The notes under the pieces: model-generated
What the model was told of the DNA's origin: nothing
The model's input: the letters and a program-made list of their open reading frames with translations, nothing else
The model's database searches: none
Position numbers and translations under genes: made by a program
Assembly: GCF_001189845.1 (NCBI RefSeq)
Contig: NZ_LFLZ01000001.1
Coordinates: 1-64,000 of the forward strand
Source: Bradyrhizobium tropiciagri
GTDB lineage: Bacteria > Pseudomonadota > Alphaproteobacteria > Rhizobiales > Xanthobacteraceae
DNA length: 64,000 bases
Reading direction: 5' to 3'
Shown: piece after piece, positions 43,962 through 53,697 of the stretch
How the letters are laid out: the number at the start of each line of letters is the position of its first letter
Position numbering within the stretch: the stretch's first letter is position 1

Positions 43962-44849
43962 TCAGCGGGCCTGATCGAACGTCTTCATCGCCTCCGCGAC
44001 GATGGCCTCGCCGGCCTCCTGCACGAAATGCCCGGCATCAGGCAGTTCGAGCGGCGGTGGACAGTTTCGGATCAGCTGCCGCAGCCGGCTCATTACGGGC
44101 GGCCCGAGCACCGGGTCCTTCATGCCGACCGCCATGAAGCTTTGTCCGGTCCAATGCTGCGACCAGAAGTCTCGCGCCTGCCGCGAAAGCGCAGCGCCTC
44201 CGGCGTCCGGCCGATCCGGCACCAGATTGGGAAAGCGCCGGACGCCGGCCTTGTATCGCGCGTCCGGATAGGGCGCGGCGTAGGCTGCGGCCTCCTTGTC
44301 TGTGAGAGCAGGGACCGCTCGCTGCATCAGCGCCGCGATGTCCATGTCCGGGCTGCGGTTGGAGAATTCGCGCCACGCGAGAAAGCCTTCGCCGAGCGGC
44401 ACGTCACCGGTGCCGAGCATCGTGTTCATCACGAGCAATCGATCGAAGCGATCGGCCATGTCCATGGGTATCGTCAGTCCGATCAATCCGCCCCAATCCT
44501 GGCACACCAGCATGACGCGGCGCAGGTCGAGCGCCGCGATCAGCGACATCACCGCCGATCGATGGAAGTCGAAGGTATAGATCTCTTCGTCGACGGGCTT
44601 GTCGGAACGACCGAAGCCGAAGAAATCCGGCGCGATGACACGGAATCCCGCGGCGAGAAGCGGTGGGATCATCTTTCGATAGAGGTAGGTCCAGGTCGGC
44701 TGGCCGTGCAGGCAAAGCGCCACCGGCGCGCTGTTCGGCCCGTCGTCGAGATAGTGCATTCGCAGCGGGCCGATCTCGATGTAGCGCGGCGCGAAGTTAA
44801 ATCCGGGCAATTCGGCGAAGCGCTCGTCCGGTGTTCGAAGCGTCTGCAT
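43962..44849 (-). CDS. haloalkane dehalogenase
   Basis: A 295-residue alpha/beta hydrolase that would hydrolyse carbon-halogen bonds of small haloalkanes. The oxyanion stretch is H-G-Q-P-T-W, the nucleophile Asp118 is in V-C-Q-D-W-G-G with halide-binding Trp119 next to it, the acid is probably Asp245 in G-M-K-D-P-V, and the base His274 is in D-A-G-H-F. This layout matches the DhlA-like (HLD-I) group. I start at the Met at 44849, since a possible ribosome site AAAGGCAG precedes it; a Met at 44873 is also in frame. It is co-directional with the downstream-lying quinone oxidoreductase gene, 67 bases apart. Confidence 0.9.
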   Translation of the reverse strand: MQTLRTPDERFAELPGFNFAPRYIEIGPLRMHYLDDGPNSAPVALCLHGQPTWTYLYRKMIPPLLAAGFRVIAPDFFGFGRSDKPVDEEIYTFDFHRSAVMSLIAALDLRRVMLVCQDWGGLIGLTIPMDMADRFDRLLVMNTMLGTGDVPLGEGFLAWREFSNRSPDMDIAALMQRAVPALTDKEAAAYAAPYPDARYKAGVRRFPNLVPDRPDAGGAALSRQARDFWSQHWTGQSFMAVGMKDPVLGPPVMSRLRQLIRNCPPPLELPDAGHFVQEAGEAIVAEAMKTFDQAR

Positions 44850-44915
44850 GTCTCTGCCTTTTCGATTTGCCATTCGGTCGAAGGACGCCGAGCGGAGCGT
44901 GCCTTGGCTCGCCCG

Positions 44916-45893
44916 CTACCCGATCCGCACCACCATCTTGCCGAGCGCGGCGCGGGTCTGCATGGTCGTGAATGCTGCACGGAAATCGTCAAACGCGAAC
45001 ACCTTGCCGACAACGGGCGTCAGGCGGCCCTCGTTCAGCCACGTCGACAATTGCGTCATCACGCGCGCCTGCGCCTCGGGTTCGCGGCGCGCGATCTGGG
45101 CGGCATCGACGCCGATCAGGAGGCCGCCCTTCAGCAGCGGCAGATTGAACGGCAACGCAGGGATGCTGCCGGCCGCAAAGCCGACCACGACATGGCGGCC
45201 GTTCCAGGCGATCGAGCGGAACGCCTGCAGCGAGACCTCGCCGCCGACCGGATCGAAGATCACATCGGGACCCTGGCCGCCGGTCGCATCCTTCAGCGCG
45301 TCGCGCCAATCGGGCTTCGTGTAGTCGACGACGGCATCGGCGCCGAAGCTTGCGGCGAAACTGCGCTTCTCCTCGCTCGAGGCCGCGGCGATGACGCGCG
45401 CGCCGAGCAGTTTGCCGACCTGGATCGCGGCGATACCGGTGCCTCCGGCGGCACCGAGCACAAGCAACTGTTCGCCGGCCTTGAGCACGCCGCGCTCGCC
45501 GAGCGCGTACAGCGCAGTGAGGTAGTTGGTGCGGAACGCCGCGGCGGCTTCCATCGACAACCCGTCGGGCATGATCTCGACGGCCTCAGGCGGCACCACG
45601 ATCTGCTCGGCGAGCGCGCCCGAGCGCGCCGCGCCCATCACCCGCATGCCCAGGGTGATGCCGGTGACATCGCTCGCGACCGCATCGACGACGCCGGCGA
45701 ATTCCGCGCCGGGCGTAAAGGGCAGGGCATCCTTGGTCTGGTAGCGGCCCTCGACCTTCAGCCCATCGACGAAGCCGATGCTCGCGGCGTGGACCCGGAT
45801 GCGGATCTGTCCGGCGGCTGGTTCGGGGGTGGCGATCTCCTTCAGCCCGATCTGATCGATGGGTGCATATTGCTCGACGACGACCGCCTTCAT
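44916..45893 (-). CDS. zinc-independent quinone oxidoreductase (MDR family)
   Basis: A 325-residue medium-chain reductase of the NADPH:quinone oxidoreductase branch. The nucleotide-binding G-A-A-G-G-T-G-I-A-A-I lies near residue 147, and the N-terminal G-R-Y-Q-T-K-D-A-L-P-F-T-P-G-A-E-F substrate-domain loop is normal. The Cys ligands of a zinc alcohol dehydrogenase are missing, so it is of the zeta-crystallin type. It may handle quinones or electrophiles. It lies upstream of, and on the same strand as, the dehalogenase, so the pair may be co-transcribed. Confidence 0.88.
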   Translation of the reverse strand: MKAVVVEQYAPIDQIGLKEIATPEPAAGQIRIRVHAASIGFVDGLKVEGRYQTKDALPFTPGAEFAGVVDAVASDVTGITLGMRVMGAARSGALAEQIVVPPEAVEIMPDGLSMEAAAAFRTNYLTALYALGERGVLKAGEQLLVLGAAGGTGIAAIQVGKLLGARVIAAASSEEKRSFAASFGADAVVDYTKPDWRDALKDATGGQGPDVIFDPVGGEVSLQAFRSIAWNGRHVVVGFAAGSIPALPFNLPLLKGGLLIGVDAAQIARREPEAQARVMTQLSTWLNEGRLTPVVGKVFAFDDFRAAFTTMQTRAALGKMVVRIG

Positions 45894-46269
45894 TCTGCTC
45901 TGCTCGCTGGTTGGTTTCCTCTGGAGCCTTTTCCGTTCCGATTGAATCTGAACGGGGCTCTAGATTGTTGTGTTGACGCGTTTTCTTCACGCGAACCGGT
46001 ACCCACTTCGCTCGAAAACGCTCCCAGCGAGTCTATCTCATGTCCGTTGTTCTACGGGGAGGTCTTTTGCGCATGCGGCCACCGCGTCGCATGCGGAAAG
46101 CCAGCATCTTCAACGACATCGCGAAAAAGGCAGCCGTTTACCCGTTGTTATCCCTACTAAATTCGGTAACGCGTCCTTAATGGCATTAACGTTAGGGTTT
46201 TTCCACGCGGCCCGCCTTGGGCTGTGCGCCGTCCAGGACAGGCGGGTTGCGTTCGCGTTGGAGTTTTTC
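45894..46269. other. 376-base region before motA, no gene seen
   Basis: Divergent promoter region of the quinone oxidoreductase and motA genes. An inverted pair GCGTTTTC (45978) / GAAAACGC (46014) belongs to a short repeat. The section 46138-46205 is AT-richer, with TTAATGGCATTAACG at 46173. Nothing coding is supported. Confidence 0.5.
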
Positions 46270-47043
46270 ATGGATATCATGACAGGCGCCGGGCTGTTGG
46301 CCGGCATCATCGTCATCGCGGTGATGATGTTCATGGGCGGCGACCTGCACATGTTCATTTCCGAACATGCCATGATCATCATCTTCGGCGGTTCGATTGC
46401 AGCGACGATGATCCGCTTTCCGCTCGGCGTGATGCTGCATGGCCTGCCGCTCGGCGCCAAGTTTGCCTTCACGATGAGCCGGCTGTCGGCGCGCGACCTC
46501 GTCGAGGAGCTCGCCCGCATCGCCGAGATCGCCCGCAAGCAGGGCCCGGTTGGCCTGGAGAAGGTTGAGACCGACGAGCCGTTCCTCGCCAAGGGCATCC
46601 GCTACGTCGCCGACGGCTACGACCTCGAATTCATCCGCGACAACATGGAGCGCGACCGCGACAATTTCCTGATGCACCTCGACGAGGGCAGCAAGATCTA
46701 TCGTGCGATCGGCGACTGCGCGCCGGCCTTCGGCATGATCGGCACGCTGATCGGCATGGTGCAGATGTTCGCCAACATGACCGATCCATCCAAGCTCGGT
46801 CCGTTCATGGCGACCGCGCTGCTCGCGACGCTGTATGGCGCGCTGGTCGCCAACCTGTTTTGCCTTCCGATCGCCGACAAGCTGCACGGCAAGCTGCTCG
46901 ATGAGGAGACCAACCGCACGCTGATCATCGACGGCATCCTGATGATCCGCGACTCCAAGAGCCCGGCGCTGGTGCGCGAGATGTTGCTGGCCTACCTGCC
47001 GGAGAAGCATCGCCACGAGGAAGGCGAGCCGGTTCCGGCCTGA
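46270..47043 (+). CDS. motA: flagellar motor stator protein MotA (PomA-size)
   Basis: A 257-residue inner-membrane protein with four predicted helices (two near residues 1-55 and two near 150-210). The family stretches G-A-P-A-F-G-M-I-G-T-L-I-G-M-V appear (residue C replaces G at the first place here), as does a cytoplasmic charged loop, L-A-R-I-A-E-I-A-R-K. With MotB it forms the proton channel that drives flagellar rotation. The ATG at 46270 was chosen for the membrane start. The pair with motB is complete, and no other flagellar gene is in the window. Confidence 0.92.
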   Translation: MDIMTGAGLLAGIIVIAVMMFMGGDLHMFISEHAMIIIFGGSIAATMIRFPLGVMLHGLPLGAKFAFTMSRLSARDLVEELARIAEIARKQGPVGLEKVETDEPFLAKGIRYVADGYDLEFIRDNMERDRDNFLMHLDEGSKIYRAIGDCAPAFGMIGTLIGMVQMFANMTDPSKLGPFMATALLATLYGALVANLFCLPIADKLHGKLLDEETNRTLIIDGILMIRDSKSPALVREMLLAYLPEKHRHEEGEPVPA

Positions 47044-47085
47044 TCGGCCGGCGCTTTCGGGAAACGCAGCCGGAAAAACGCGACA

Positions 47086-47916
47086 ATGGCCAAGAAAAAG
47101 CGCGGCGACGCTCATACCGGAGGTCACGGCTGGTTCGTGACCTTCGCCGACCTGATGGGCCTGATGATGAGCTTCTTCGTGATGCTCGTCGCGTTCTCGA
47201 CCATGGACAACAACAAGCTGAAGATCGTCGCCGGCTCGATGCGCGACGCTTTCGGCGTGCAGACTAATGTGCGCTATTCGGGGATCGTCGAGTCCGACGG
47301 CCTGCCGACCCGGCCGAAGCTGAAGAATGTCGAGCACATCTCGCCGGAGGACTCCTCGGCCAATCCGACGCCGGACGAAAAGGAGCGCAGCCAGATCAAC
47401 GGCGCGCGGCTGAAGATCGACCGCGAATTCGCGCTCGCCTCCGCTTCGCTGCGGCAGGCGCTGCAGGACATGCCGGAGCTGACCGAAATCTCCAAGAACA
47501 TCATGTTCGAGGAGACCAAGGAGGGGCTCAACCTCGAGATCGTCGACCAGGACGGCCGCTCGATGTTCGCCGACGGTTCCAGGGAGCCGTATGAGCGCAC
47601 CCGCCGGCTGATCCAGAAGCTCGCCGCGCCGCTGAAGGCGACGCCGCTGCGGGTCGCGATCGTGGGGCATACAGCCGCAGGCTTCGTGCCGGCGCGCAGC
47701 GATTACGACGCATTCGACCTGTCCGCCGACCGTGCCAACGCGGTGCGGCAGATCCTGGAGCGGGAAGGGCTGCCGCCGTCGCACATTTTCGCGGTTTCCG
47801 GCAAGGCCGACGGCCAGCCGCTGTTTCCCGACGACCCGACGCTGCCGGCGAACCGTCGCGTGACCATCACGTTGATGCGGGAAAATCCGCCATTGCCGCC
47901 GGATCTGAAGCCGTAG
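47086..47916 (+). CDS. motB: flagellar motor stator protein MotB
   Basis: A 276-residue stator partner. One N-terminal helix holds the proton-binding Asp22 in F-A-D-L-M-G-L-M-M-S-F. An extended linker follows, then an OmpA-like peptidoglycan-binding domain in the C-terminal third (V-G-H-T-A-A-G...S-A-D-R-A-N-A-V-R-Q-I-L, and P-A-N-R-R-V-T-I-T-L). It follows motA by 42 bases, so it forms a stator operon with it. Confidence 0.93.
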   Translation: MAKKKRGDAHTGGHGWFVTFADLMGLMMSFFVMLVAFSTMDNNKLKIVAGSMRDAFGVQTNVRYSGIVESDGLPTRPKLKNVEHISPEDSSANPTPDEKERSQINGARLKIDREFALASASLRQALQDMPELTEISKNIMFEETKEGLNLEIVDQDGRSMFADGSREPYERTRRLIQKLAAPLKATPLRVAIVGHTAAGFVPARSDYDAFDLSADRANAVRQILEREGLPPSHIFAVSGKADGQPLFPDDPTLPANRRVTITLMRENPPLPPDLKP

Positions 47917-48030
47917 CCGCAAAATACCATGCTACCGTTGGGCTAGCCGTGTTGGTTGGTTGACAGGCGGAGCGGAAGCGTCGATAGCCGCGCGGATCAA
48001 AATCAACCGATCGAGCGTTCCAACCTCGCC

Positions 48031-49965
48031 ATGGCCGTCAGCGTCTCATCCACCGAAGCCCAGGAAGCCCAAGGCGCGGGTCAAGGCGCAGGCCAAGGAG
48101 CAGGCCACGCCACCTCCGGCTTCTTGGCCCTGACGCTGGGCAGCATCGGGGTGGTGTTCGGCGATATCGGAACCTCGCCGCTCTACGCATTCCGCGAGGC
48201 GGTCGGCGGCGCCGCGCACGGCCAGCCGGTCACGCGCATCATGGTGTTAGGGGTGCTCAGCCTGATCCTGTGGGCGCTGTTCACCGTCGTCACCGCGAAA
48301 TACGTGCTGCTGCTGCTGCGTGCCGACAACAATGGCGAGGGCGGCACGCTCTCGCTGATGGCGCTCGGCCAGCGCGCGATCGGACGGCGCAGCTGGCCGC
48401 TGCTTGCGCTCGGTGTGGTCGGCGCCTCGATGTTCATCGGCGATTCCATGATCACGCCGGCGATCTCGGTGCTGTCGGCGGTCGAGGGCCTCAAGCTCGC
48501 GACGCCGCATCTCGAGCACTATGTGGTGCCGCTAACGATCCTGATCCTGGTCGCGCTGTTCGCGGTGCAGCGCAACGGCACCGCGCGCGTCGCCTCCGCG
48601 TTCGGGCCGGTCATGGTGGTGTGGTTCGCCTCGCTCGCGGTGATGGGGCTGGTCCACATCATGGACGATCCGTCGGTGCTGGCGGCGATCAATCCCTATT
48701 ACGCGATCCAGTTCCTGCTGACCCACGGCACCGTCGGCCTCGTGACCTTGGGCGCGGTGTTCCTCGCAGTGACCGGCGGCGAGGCGCTGTACGCCGATCT
48801 CGGGCATTTCGGTCGCAAGCCGATCCAGTCCGGCTGGCTGTTCTTCGTGTTGCCGTCGCTGCTGCTGAATTATTTCGGGCAGGGCGCGCTGGTGCTGTCC
48901 GATCCCGCCGCGATCGAGAACTCGTTCTACCGCATGGTGCCGGAGGTGCTGCTGCTGCCGCTGATCGGGCTCGCCACCGCCGCGACCGTGATCGCGAGCC
49001 AGGCGGTCATCACCGGCGCCTATTCGCTGATCAGCCAGGCGGTACAGCTCGGGCTCCTGCCGCGCTTCGAGGTTCGCTACACCTCGGAGACCCATGCCGG
49101 GCAGATCTATCTGCCACGGGTCAACCGGTTGCTGCTGATCGGCGTGCTGCTGCTGGTGCTGCTGTTCCGCACCTCGAGCGGGCTCGCCTCGGCCTACGGC
49201 ATCGCCGTCTCCACCACCATGGTCGCCGACGGCATCATGGGCTTCATCGTGATCTGGAAGTTGTGGAACTGGCGCGTGGCGTCGGCCGCTGCGTTGATCC
49301 TGCCGTTCGTGATCGTCGACATGACCTTCTTCAGCGCCAATCTTCTGAAGCTGTTCGAAGGCGCCTGGGTGCCGCTGCTGTTCGGCGTCGTGATGGCGAC
49401 GATGATCTGGACCTGGCGGCGCGGGGCCGCGATCCTGATCGCCAAGACCCGCCGCATCGAGGTGCCGCTGCGCAACCTGATCCACAGTCTGGAGAAGCGG
49501 CCGCCGCACATCGTCAAGGGCACCGCGGTGTTCCTGACCAGCGACCCCAGCTTCGTGCCGACCGCGCTGCTGCACAATCTCAAGCACAACAAGGTGTTGC
49601 ACGAGCACAACGTGATCCTGACCATCGAGACCGCGCCGACGCCGCGCGTCGACCTGTCGGAGCGCGTCAACATGGAGAAGGTCAGCGACAAGTTCACCGC
49701 GGTGCGGCTGCGCTTCGGCTACATGGAATCGCCGAACGTGCCGAAGGCGCTGGCGGTCGCGCGCAAGCTCGGCTGGCAGTTCGACATCATGTCGACCTCG
49801 TTCTTCGTGTCGCGCCGTTCGCTGAAGCCGTCGGCCCAGTCCGGGATGCCGCAGTGGCAGGACCATTTGTTCATCGCGATGAGTCGGTCCGCCAATGATG
49901 CCACCGACTATTTCCAGATCCCGACCGGCCGGGTGGTTGAAGTGGGTACCCAGGTAACTATTTGA
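48031..49965 (+). CDS. kup: Kup-family potassium uptake protein, first copy
   Basis: A 644-residue proton-coupled K+ importer with about twelve membrane helices in the first 450 residues and a cytoplasmic C-terminal domain. Typical motifs are [12 protein letters not shown] near residue 42, [10 protein letters not shown] near 100 and, late, T-A-V-F-L-T-S-D-P. The Ala/Gly/Gln-rich leader [13 protein letters not shown] is an odd repeat. The Met at 48031 was chosen; a GTG/ATG further up is in frame from 47956. The gene is followed by a closely related kup copy. Confidence 0.9.
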   Translation: MAVSVSSTEAQEAQGAGQGAGQGAGHATSGFLALTLGSIGVVFGDIGTSPLYAFREAVGGAAHGQPVTRIMVLGVLSLILWALFTVVTAKYVLLLLRADNNGEGGTLSLMALGQRAIGRRSWPLLALGVVGASMFIGDSMITPAISVLSAVEGLKLATPHLEHYVVPLTILILVALFAVQRNGTARVASAFGPVMVVWFASLAVMGLVHIMDDPSVLAAINPYYAIQFLLTHGTVGLVTLGAVFLAVTGGEALYADLGHFGRKPIQSGWLFFVLPSLLLNYFGQGALVLSDPAAIENSFYRMVPEVLLLPLIGLATAATVIASQAVITGAYSLISQAVQLGLLPRFEVRYTSETHAGQIYLPRVNRLLLIGVLLLVLLFRTSSGLASAYGIAVSTTMVADGIMGFIVIWKLWNWRVASAAALILPFVIVDMTFFSANLLKLFEGAWVPLLFGVVMATMIWTWRRGAAILIAKTRRIEVPLRNLIHSLEKRPPHIVKGTAVFLTSDPSFVPTALLHNLKHNKVLHEHNVILTIETAPTPRVDLSERVNMEKVSDKFTAVRLRFGYMESPNVPKALAVARKLGWQFDIMSTSFFVSRRSLKPSAQSGMPQWQDHLFIAMSRSANDATDYFQIPTGRVVEVGTQVTI

Positions 49966-50000
49966 GGCAACAGCGAATTCCGGCGTTGAAAAGCCGTGAT

Positions 50001-50019
50001 CTATGCGTGTTACGCATAG
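50001..50019 (+). terminator. 8-bp stem hairpin between the two kup genes
   Basis: CTATGCGT-GTT-ACGCATAG is a perfect 8-bp stem with a 3-base loop, 35 bases after the first kup stop. No T-run follows, so its role as a terminator or attenuator is only suggested. Confidence 0.4.
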
Positions 50020-50119
50020 TGGAGGCCTGAATCCGTGCTAACCTATGCATTCCTGCCGGGAGTATAGGCCTGCAACCCGGCATTGTGCAGTGCGGCAGAA
50101 GACAGAGGCGCAGCTTCCC

Positions 50120-52045
50120 ATGTCATCCGAGAGTGCGATCACCGCGGCGGAAACGCCCGCGGCAAATGGCCATGGCGAGGCGCATTCAACCGCCACCTTC
50201 AAGGCGCTGATGCTCGGCAGCATCGGTGTCGTCTATGGCGACATCGGCACCAGCCCGCTGTACGCGCTCCGCGAAGCCGTCGTGGCGGCGGCCGGCGGCG
50301 AGGGCGGGGTGACGGCGCACGCGGTGCTCGGCGTAGTGTCGCTGATCCTGTGGGCGCTGATCGTGGTCGTCACGCTGAAATACGTCGTGATCCTCTTGCG
50401 CGCCGACAACAATGGCGAGGGTGGCACGCTGGCGCTGATGGCGCTGGCGCAGCGCGTGGCCACCAAGGGCGCCGGCGCGATCGTGCTGCTCGGCATCATC
50501 AGCGGCGCGCTGTTCTACGGCGATGCCGTGATCACGCCGGCGCTCTCGGTGCTGTCGGCAATCGAGGGCATCAAGCTCGTCACCTCGACATTCGATCCCT
50601 ACGTCGTCCCGCTTACGGTGGTGATCCTGGTCGTCCTGTTCGCGGTGCAGTCGCGCGGCACCGCGCGCGTCGCGGCCTTCTTCGGCCCGGTGATGTGCGT
50701 GTGGTTCGCCGTGATCGCGATCGCGGCGCTGCCGCAGATCGTGCGGCATCCCGAGGTGCTTTACGCGCTCAATCCGATCCTTGCGGTGTCGTTCATGCTG
50801 CATCATGGCGTGATCGGCTTCATCACCCTCGGTGCAGTGTTCCTCGCCGTGACCGGCGCGGAGGCGCTCTATGCCGACCTCGGCCATTTCGGTAAACGTC
50901 CGATCCAGACCGCGTGGCTGTTCATCGTGCTGCCGTCGCTGGCTCTGAACTATCTCGGGCAGGGCGCGCTCTTGATCGGTAATCCCCAGGGCATCGAGAA
51001 CCCGTTCTTTCTGATGTTCCCAGACTGGGCGCTGATCCCGATGGTCGCGCTCGCGACCCTGGCGACCGTGATCGCAAGCCAGGCCGTCATCACCGGCGCC
51101 TATTCGCTGACCCGACAGGCCATCCAGCTCGGCCTGATGCCGCGGTTCGAGATCCGTCACACCTCCGAAGCCCATTCCGGCCAGATCTACATGCCGCGCA
51201 TCAACCGCTTGCTGTTCATCGCGGTCATCGTGCTGGTGCTGATGTTCCGCTCGTCGAGCGCGCTCGCGTCGGCCTACGGCATCTCGGTGACCGGCACCAT
51301 GGTGGTGACGGCGATGATGGGCTTTGTGGTGATCTGGCGCGTCTGGCGCTGGTCGCCGGTCGCCGCTGCGGCGCTGGTTGCGCCGTTCCTGTTCCTCGAC
51401 GTCACGTTCCTGGCTGCCAATCTGCTCAAGGTGTTCGAGGGCGGCTGGGTGCCGCTGGCGCTCGGCGGAGCCATGATCGTCGTGATGTACACCTGGCGGC
51501 GCGGCAGCCGGCTGCTGTTCGAGAAGTCGCGCAAGCTGGAATTCCCGCTCGCCGATCTCGTCGCGATGCTCGAGAAGCGGCCGCCGCAGCGCGTCTCCGG
51601 CACCGCGGTGTTCCTGACCAGCGATCCCGTCAGCGCACCGACCGCGCTGATGCACAGCCTCAAGCACTACAAGGTGCTGCACGAGAAGAACGTCATCCTC
51701 ACCATCGAGACCGCACCGACGCCGCGCATCGACCCGTCCGAGCGGGTGCGGATGGAGCAGCTGACCGAGACCTTCTCCAAGGTGACGCTGAAGTTCGGCT
51801 TCATGGAACAGCCGAATGTGCCGAAGACGCTGGCGATCGCCCGCAAGCTCGGCTGGCAGTTCGACATCATGTCGACCTCGTTCTTCCTGTCCCGCCGCGC
51901 GCTGAAGCCGGCCGCGCATTCGGGCATGCCGAGCTGGCAGGACCATCTGTTCATCGCGCTGAGCCGTTCGTCGAACGATGCCACCGACTATTTCCAGATC
52001 CCGACCGGGCGAGTGGTCGAGGTCGGCACGCAGGTCACGATCTAG
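50120..52045 (+). CDS. kup: Kup-family potassium uptake protein, second copy
   Basis: A 641-residue paralogue of the upstream kup, with the same [22 protein letters not shown] and T-A-V-F-L-T-S-D-P motifs. The last 200 residues are nearly the same (ending [15 protein letters not shown] in both), pointing to a tandem duplication. The membrane part is more diverged. The Met at 50120 follows the family pattern. Two adjacent Kups may differ in affinity or regulation, which the sequence does not show. Confidence 0.9.
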   Translation: MSSESAITAAETPAANGHGEAHSTATFKALMLGSIGVVYGDIGTSPLYALREAVVAAAGGEGGVTAHAVLGVVSLILWALIVVVTLKYVVILLRADNNGEGGTLALMALAQRVATKGAGAIVLLGIISGALFYGDAVITPALSVLSAIEGIKLVTSTFDPYVVPLTVVILVVLFAVQSRGTARVAAFFGPVMCVWFAVIAIAALPQIVRHPEVLYALNPILAVSFMLHHGVIGFITLGAVFLAVTGAEALYADLGHFGKRPIQTAWLFIVLPSLALNYLGQGALLIGNPQGIENPFFLMFPDWALIPMVALATLATVIASQAVITGAYSLTRQAIQLGLMPRFEIRHTSEAHSGQIYMPRINRLLFIAVIVLVLMFRSSSALASAYGISVTGTMVVTAMMGFVVIWRVWRWSPVAAAALVAPFLFLDVTFLAANLLKVFEGGWVPLALGGAMIVVMYTWRRGSRLLFEKSRKLEFPLADLVAMLEKRPPQRVSGTAVFLTSDPVSAPTALMHSLKHYKVLHEKNVILTIETAPTPRIDPSERVRMEQLTETFSKVTLKFGFMEQPNVPKTLAIARKLGWQFDIMSTSFFLSRRALKPAAHSGMPSWQDHLFIALSRSSNDATDYFQIPTGRVVEVGTQVTI

Positions 52046-52183
52046 GAGCCTCGATCCCGCGCTTTCGGCGCGGCATCTAACCCGTTTCGGGCGCTTGATT
52101 TTCTCGGCGCGAGAGGCGACTTTGCGGCCCGGACCGGCGGGCCGCGTGACGCTCGCCAATCGAATAGTCGGGAGGATATTTCC

Positions 52184-52513
52184 GTGGCGGACCACAAGGT
52201 GGAAGATTTGTTTCCGGACGAGGTGTCGAAGGGCATAGCGGAAGGCCGCTATCTCCTGGTCGACGTCCGCGAGCCCAATGAGGTTGCCGTCGAGGCCTAT
52301 CCCGATGGCGTCGTGGTGCCGTTGTCGACCTTCGACCCGGCGGCGATTCCCGATCCGGAAGGAAAGCAGGTGGTGTTCGCCTGCCGCTCCGGCAAGCGCT
52401 CGGTGACGGCCTCGCTGGCTGCCCAGGCCGCGGGCCTGCCCTACGACAAGCATCTGGCGGGCGGCATCATCGGCTGGAAGGCGGCGGGACTGCCGACCAA
52501 GATGGGCGGCTGA
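52184..52513 (+). CDS. single-domain rhodanese-like protein
   Basis: A 109-residue cytoplasmic sulfurtransferase-like domain. The N terminus L-V-D-V-R-E-P-N-E is the rhodanese CH2A-like stretch, and the active-site loop is C-R-S-G-K-R-S with the catalytic Cys near residue 67. It ends in the family's G-G-I-I-G-W-K. The start is GTG at 52184, after GGAGGATAT. It precedes an aminotransferase gene by 8 bases, so sulfur chemistry linked to it (for example a thiol-containing amino acid) is possible but unproven. Confidence 0.87.
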   Translation: MADHKVEDLFPDEVSKGIAEGRYLLVDVREPNEVAVEAYPDGVVVPLSTFDPAAIPDPEGKQVVFACRSGKRSVTASLAAQAAGLPYDKHLAGGIIGWKAAGLPTKMGG

Positions 52514-52521
52514 TCCCTGAC

Positions 52522-53691
52522 ATGACCTCCATGAACAAGGTCTTCGCGGACCTTCCCGTCACCATCTTCGAGGCGATGTCGCAGGCTGCGCGCGACAACA
52601 ACGCCATCAATCTTGGCCAGGGCTTTCCCGACGATCCCGGACCGGAGGATATCCGCCGCGCCGCCGCGGACGCGTCCATCAACGGCTACAACCAGTATCC
52701 GTCGATGATGGGCATTCCGGAACTGCGTCAGGCGATCGCATCGCATTACGGCCATTGGCACGGGCTCAAGCTCGATCCGATGACCGAGGTTATGGTCACC
52801 TCGGGGGGCACCGAGGCGCTGACCTCCTCGATCCTCTCCGTGGTCGAGCCGGGCGACGAGGTGGTGTGCTTCCAGCCGGTCTATGATTCCTATCTGCCGA
52901 TCATCCGCCAGGCCGGCGGCATCCCGCGCCTGTTGCGGCTCGAGCCGCCGGAGTGGCGGCTGAACGAGGAGATGCTGCGCAGCGTCTTCAACCACAAGAC
53001 CAAGGCGGTGCTGTTCAACAATCCGCTCAATCCGGCGGCGGTGGTCTATCCGCGCGAGGACCTCGAACTGCTGGCGCGGTTCTGCCAGGAGTTCGACGTG
53101 GTCGCGATCTGCGACGAGGTCTGGGAGCACGTCGTGTTCGACGGACGCGAGCATATCCCGCTGATCACGATCCCCGGCATGCGCGACCGCACCATCAAGG
53201 TCGGCAGCGCCGGCAAGATCTTCTCGCTGACCGGCTGGAAGATCGGCTTCGTCTGCGCCGCGCCGCCGCTGCTGCGCGTGGCTGCGAAGGTGCACCAGTT
53301 CCTGACCTTCACGACCGCGCCCAATCTGCAGGCCGCCGTCGCCTACGGCCTCGGCAAGCCGGACGATTATTTCTTCGACATGCGCAAGGACATGGCGCGA
53401 AGCCGTGACCGCCTGACGAGAGGGCTTGAGAGCATCGGCTTTCCCGTGCTGAAATCGCAGGGCACCTACTTCCTCACCGTCGATCTGTCGCCGCTCGGGC
53501 TCAACGAGACCGATGCGGAGTTCTGCTGGCGAATTGTAAGGGATTACAAGGTCGCGGCTATTCCAGTGTCGGCGTTCTACGAGCAGGATGCGGTGACGTC
53601 GGTGGTGCGGTTCTGTTTCGCCAAGAAGGACGCGACGCTCGACACCGCGCTTGAGCGGTTGTCCGACGCCGTCCATCGTCGCAAGAGGTAG
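52522..53691 (+). CDS. class I aminotransferase (PLP), kynurenine/methionine type
   Basis: A 389-residue PLP aminotransferase. N-L-G-Q-G-F-P-D near residue 33 and G-Y-N-Q-Y-P are the family's start motifs; F-N-N-P-L-N-P replaces the common N-N-P-H-N-P. The PLP lysine is in S-A-G-K-I-F-S-L-T-G-W-K-I-G. This layout is shared by kynurenine aminotransferase/glutamine transaminase K and by methionine aminotransferase (YbdL). The substrate stays open. It is likely co-transcribed with the rhodanese gene and the binding-protein gene. Confidence 0.88.
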   Translation: MTSMNKVFADLPVTIFEAMSQAARDNNAINLGQGFPDDPGPEDIRRAAADASINGYNQYPSMMGIPELRQAIASHYGHWHGLKLDPMTEVMVTSGGTEALTSSILSVVEPGDEVVCFQPVYDSYLPIIRQAGGIPRLLRLEPPEWRLNEEMLRSVFNHKTKAVLFNNPLNPAAVVYPREDLELLARFCQEFDVVAICDEVWEHVVFDGREHIPLITIPGMRDRTIKVGSAGKIFSLTGWKIGFVCAAPPLLRVAAKVHQFLTFTTAPNLQAAVAYGLGKPDDYFFDMRKDMARSRDRLTRGLESIGFPVLKSQGTYFLTVDLSPLGLNETDAEFCWRIVRDYKVAAIPVSAFYEQDAVTSVVRFCFAKKDATLDTALERLSDAVHRRKR

Positions 53692-53697
53692 GCCAGA

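Noticed and set aside
46173..46187. CtrA-like site (TTAA-N-TTAA) before motA
   Set aside because: The spacing is 5 bases; the CtrA consensus needs 7.
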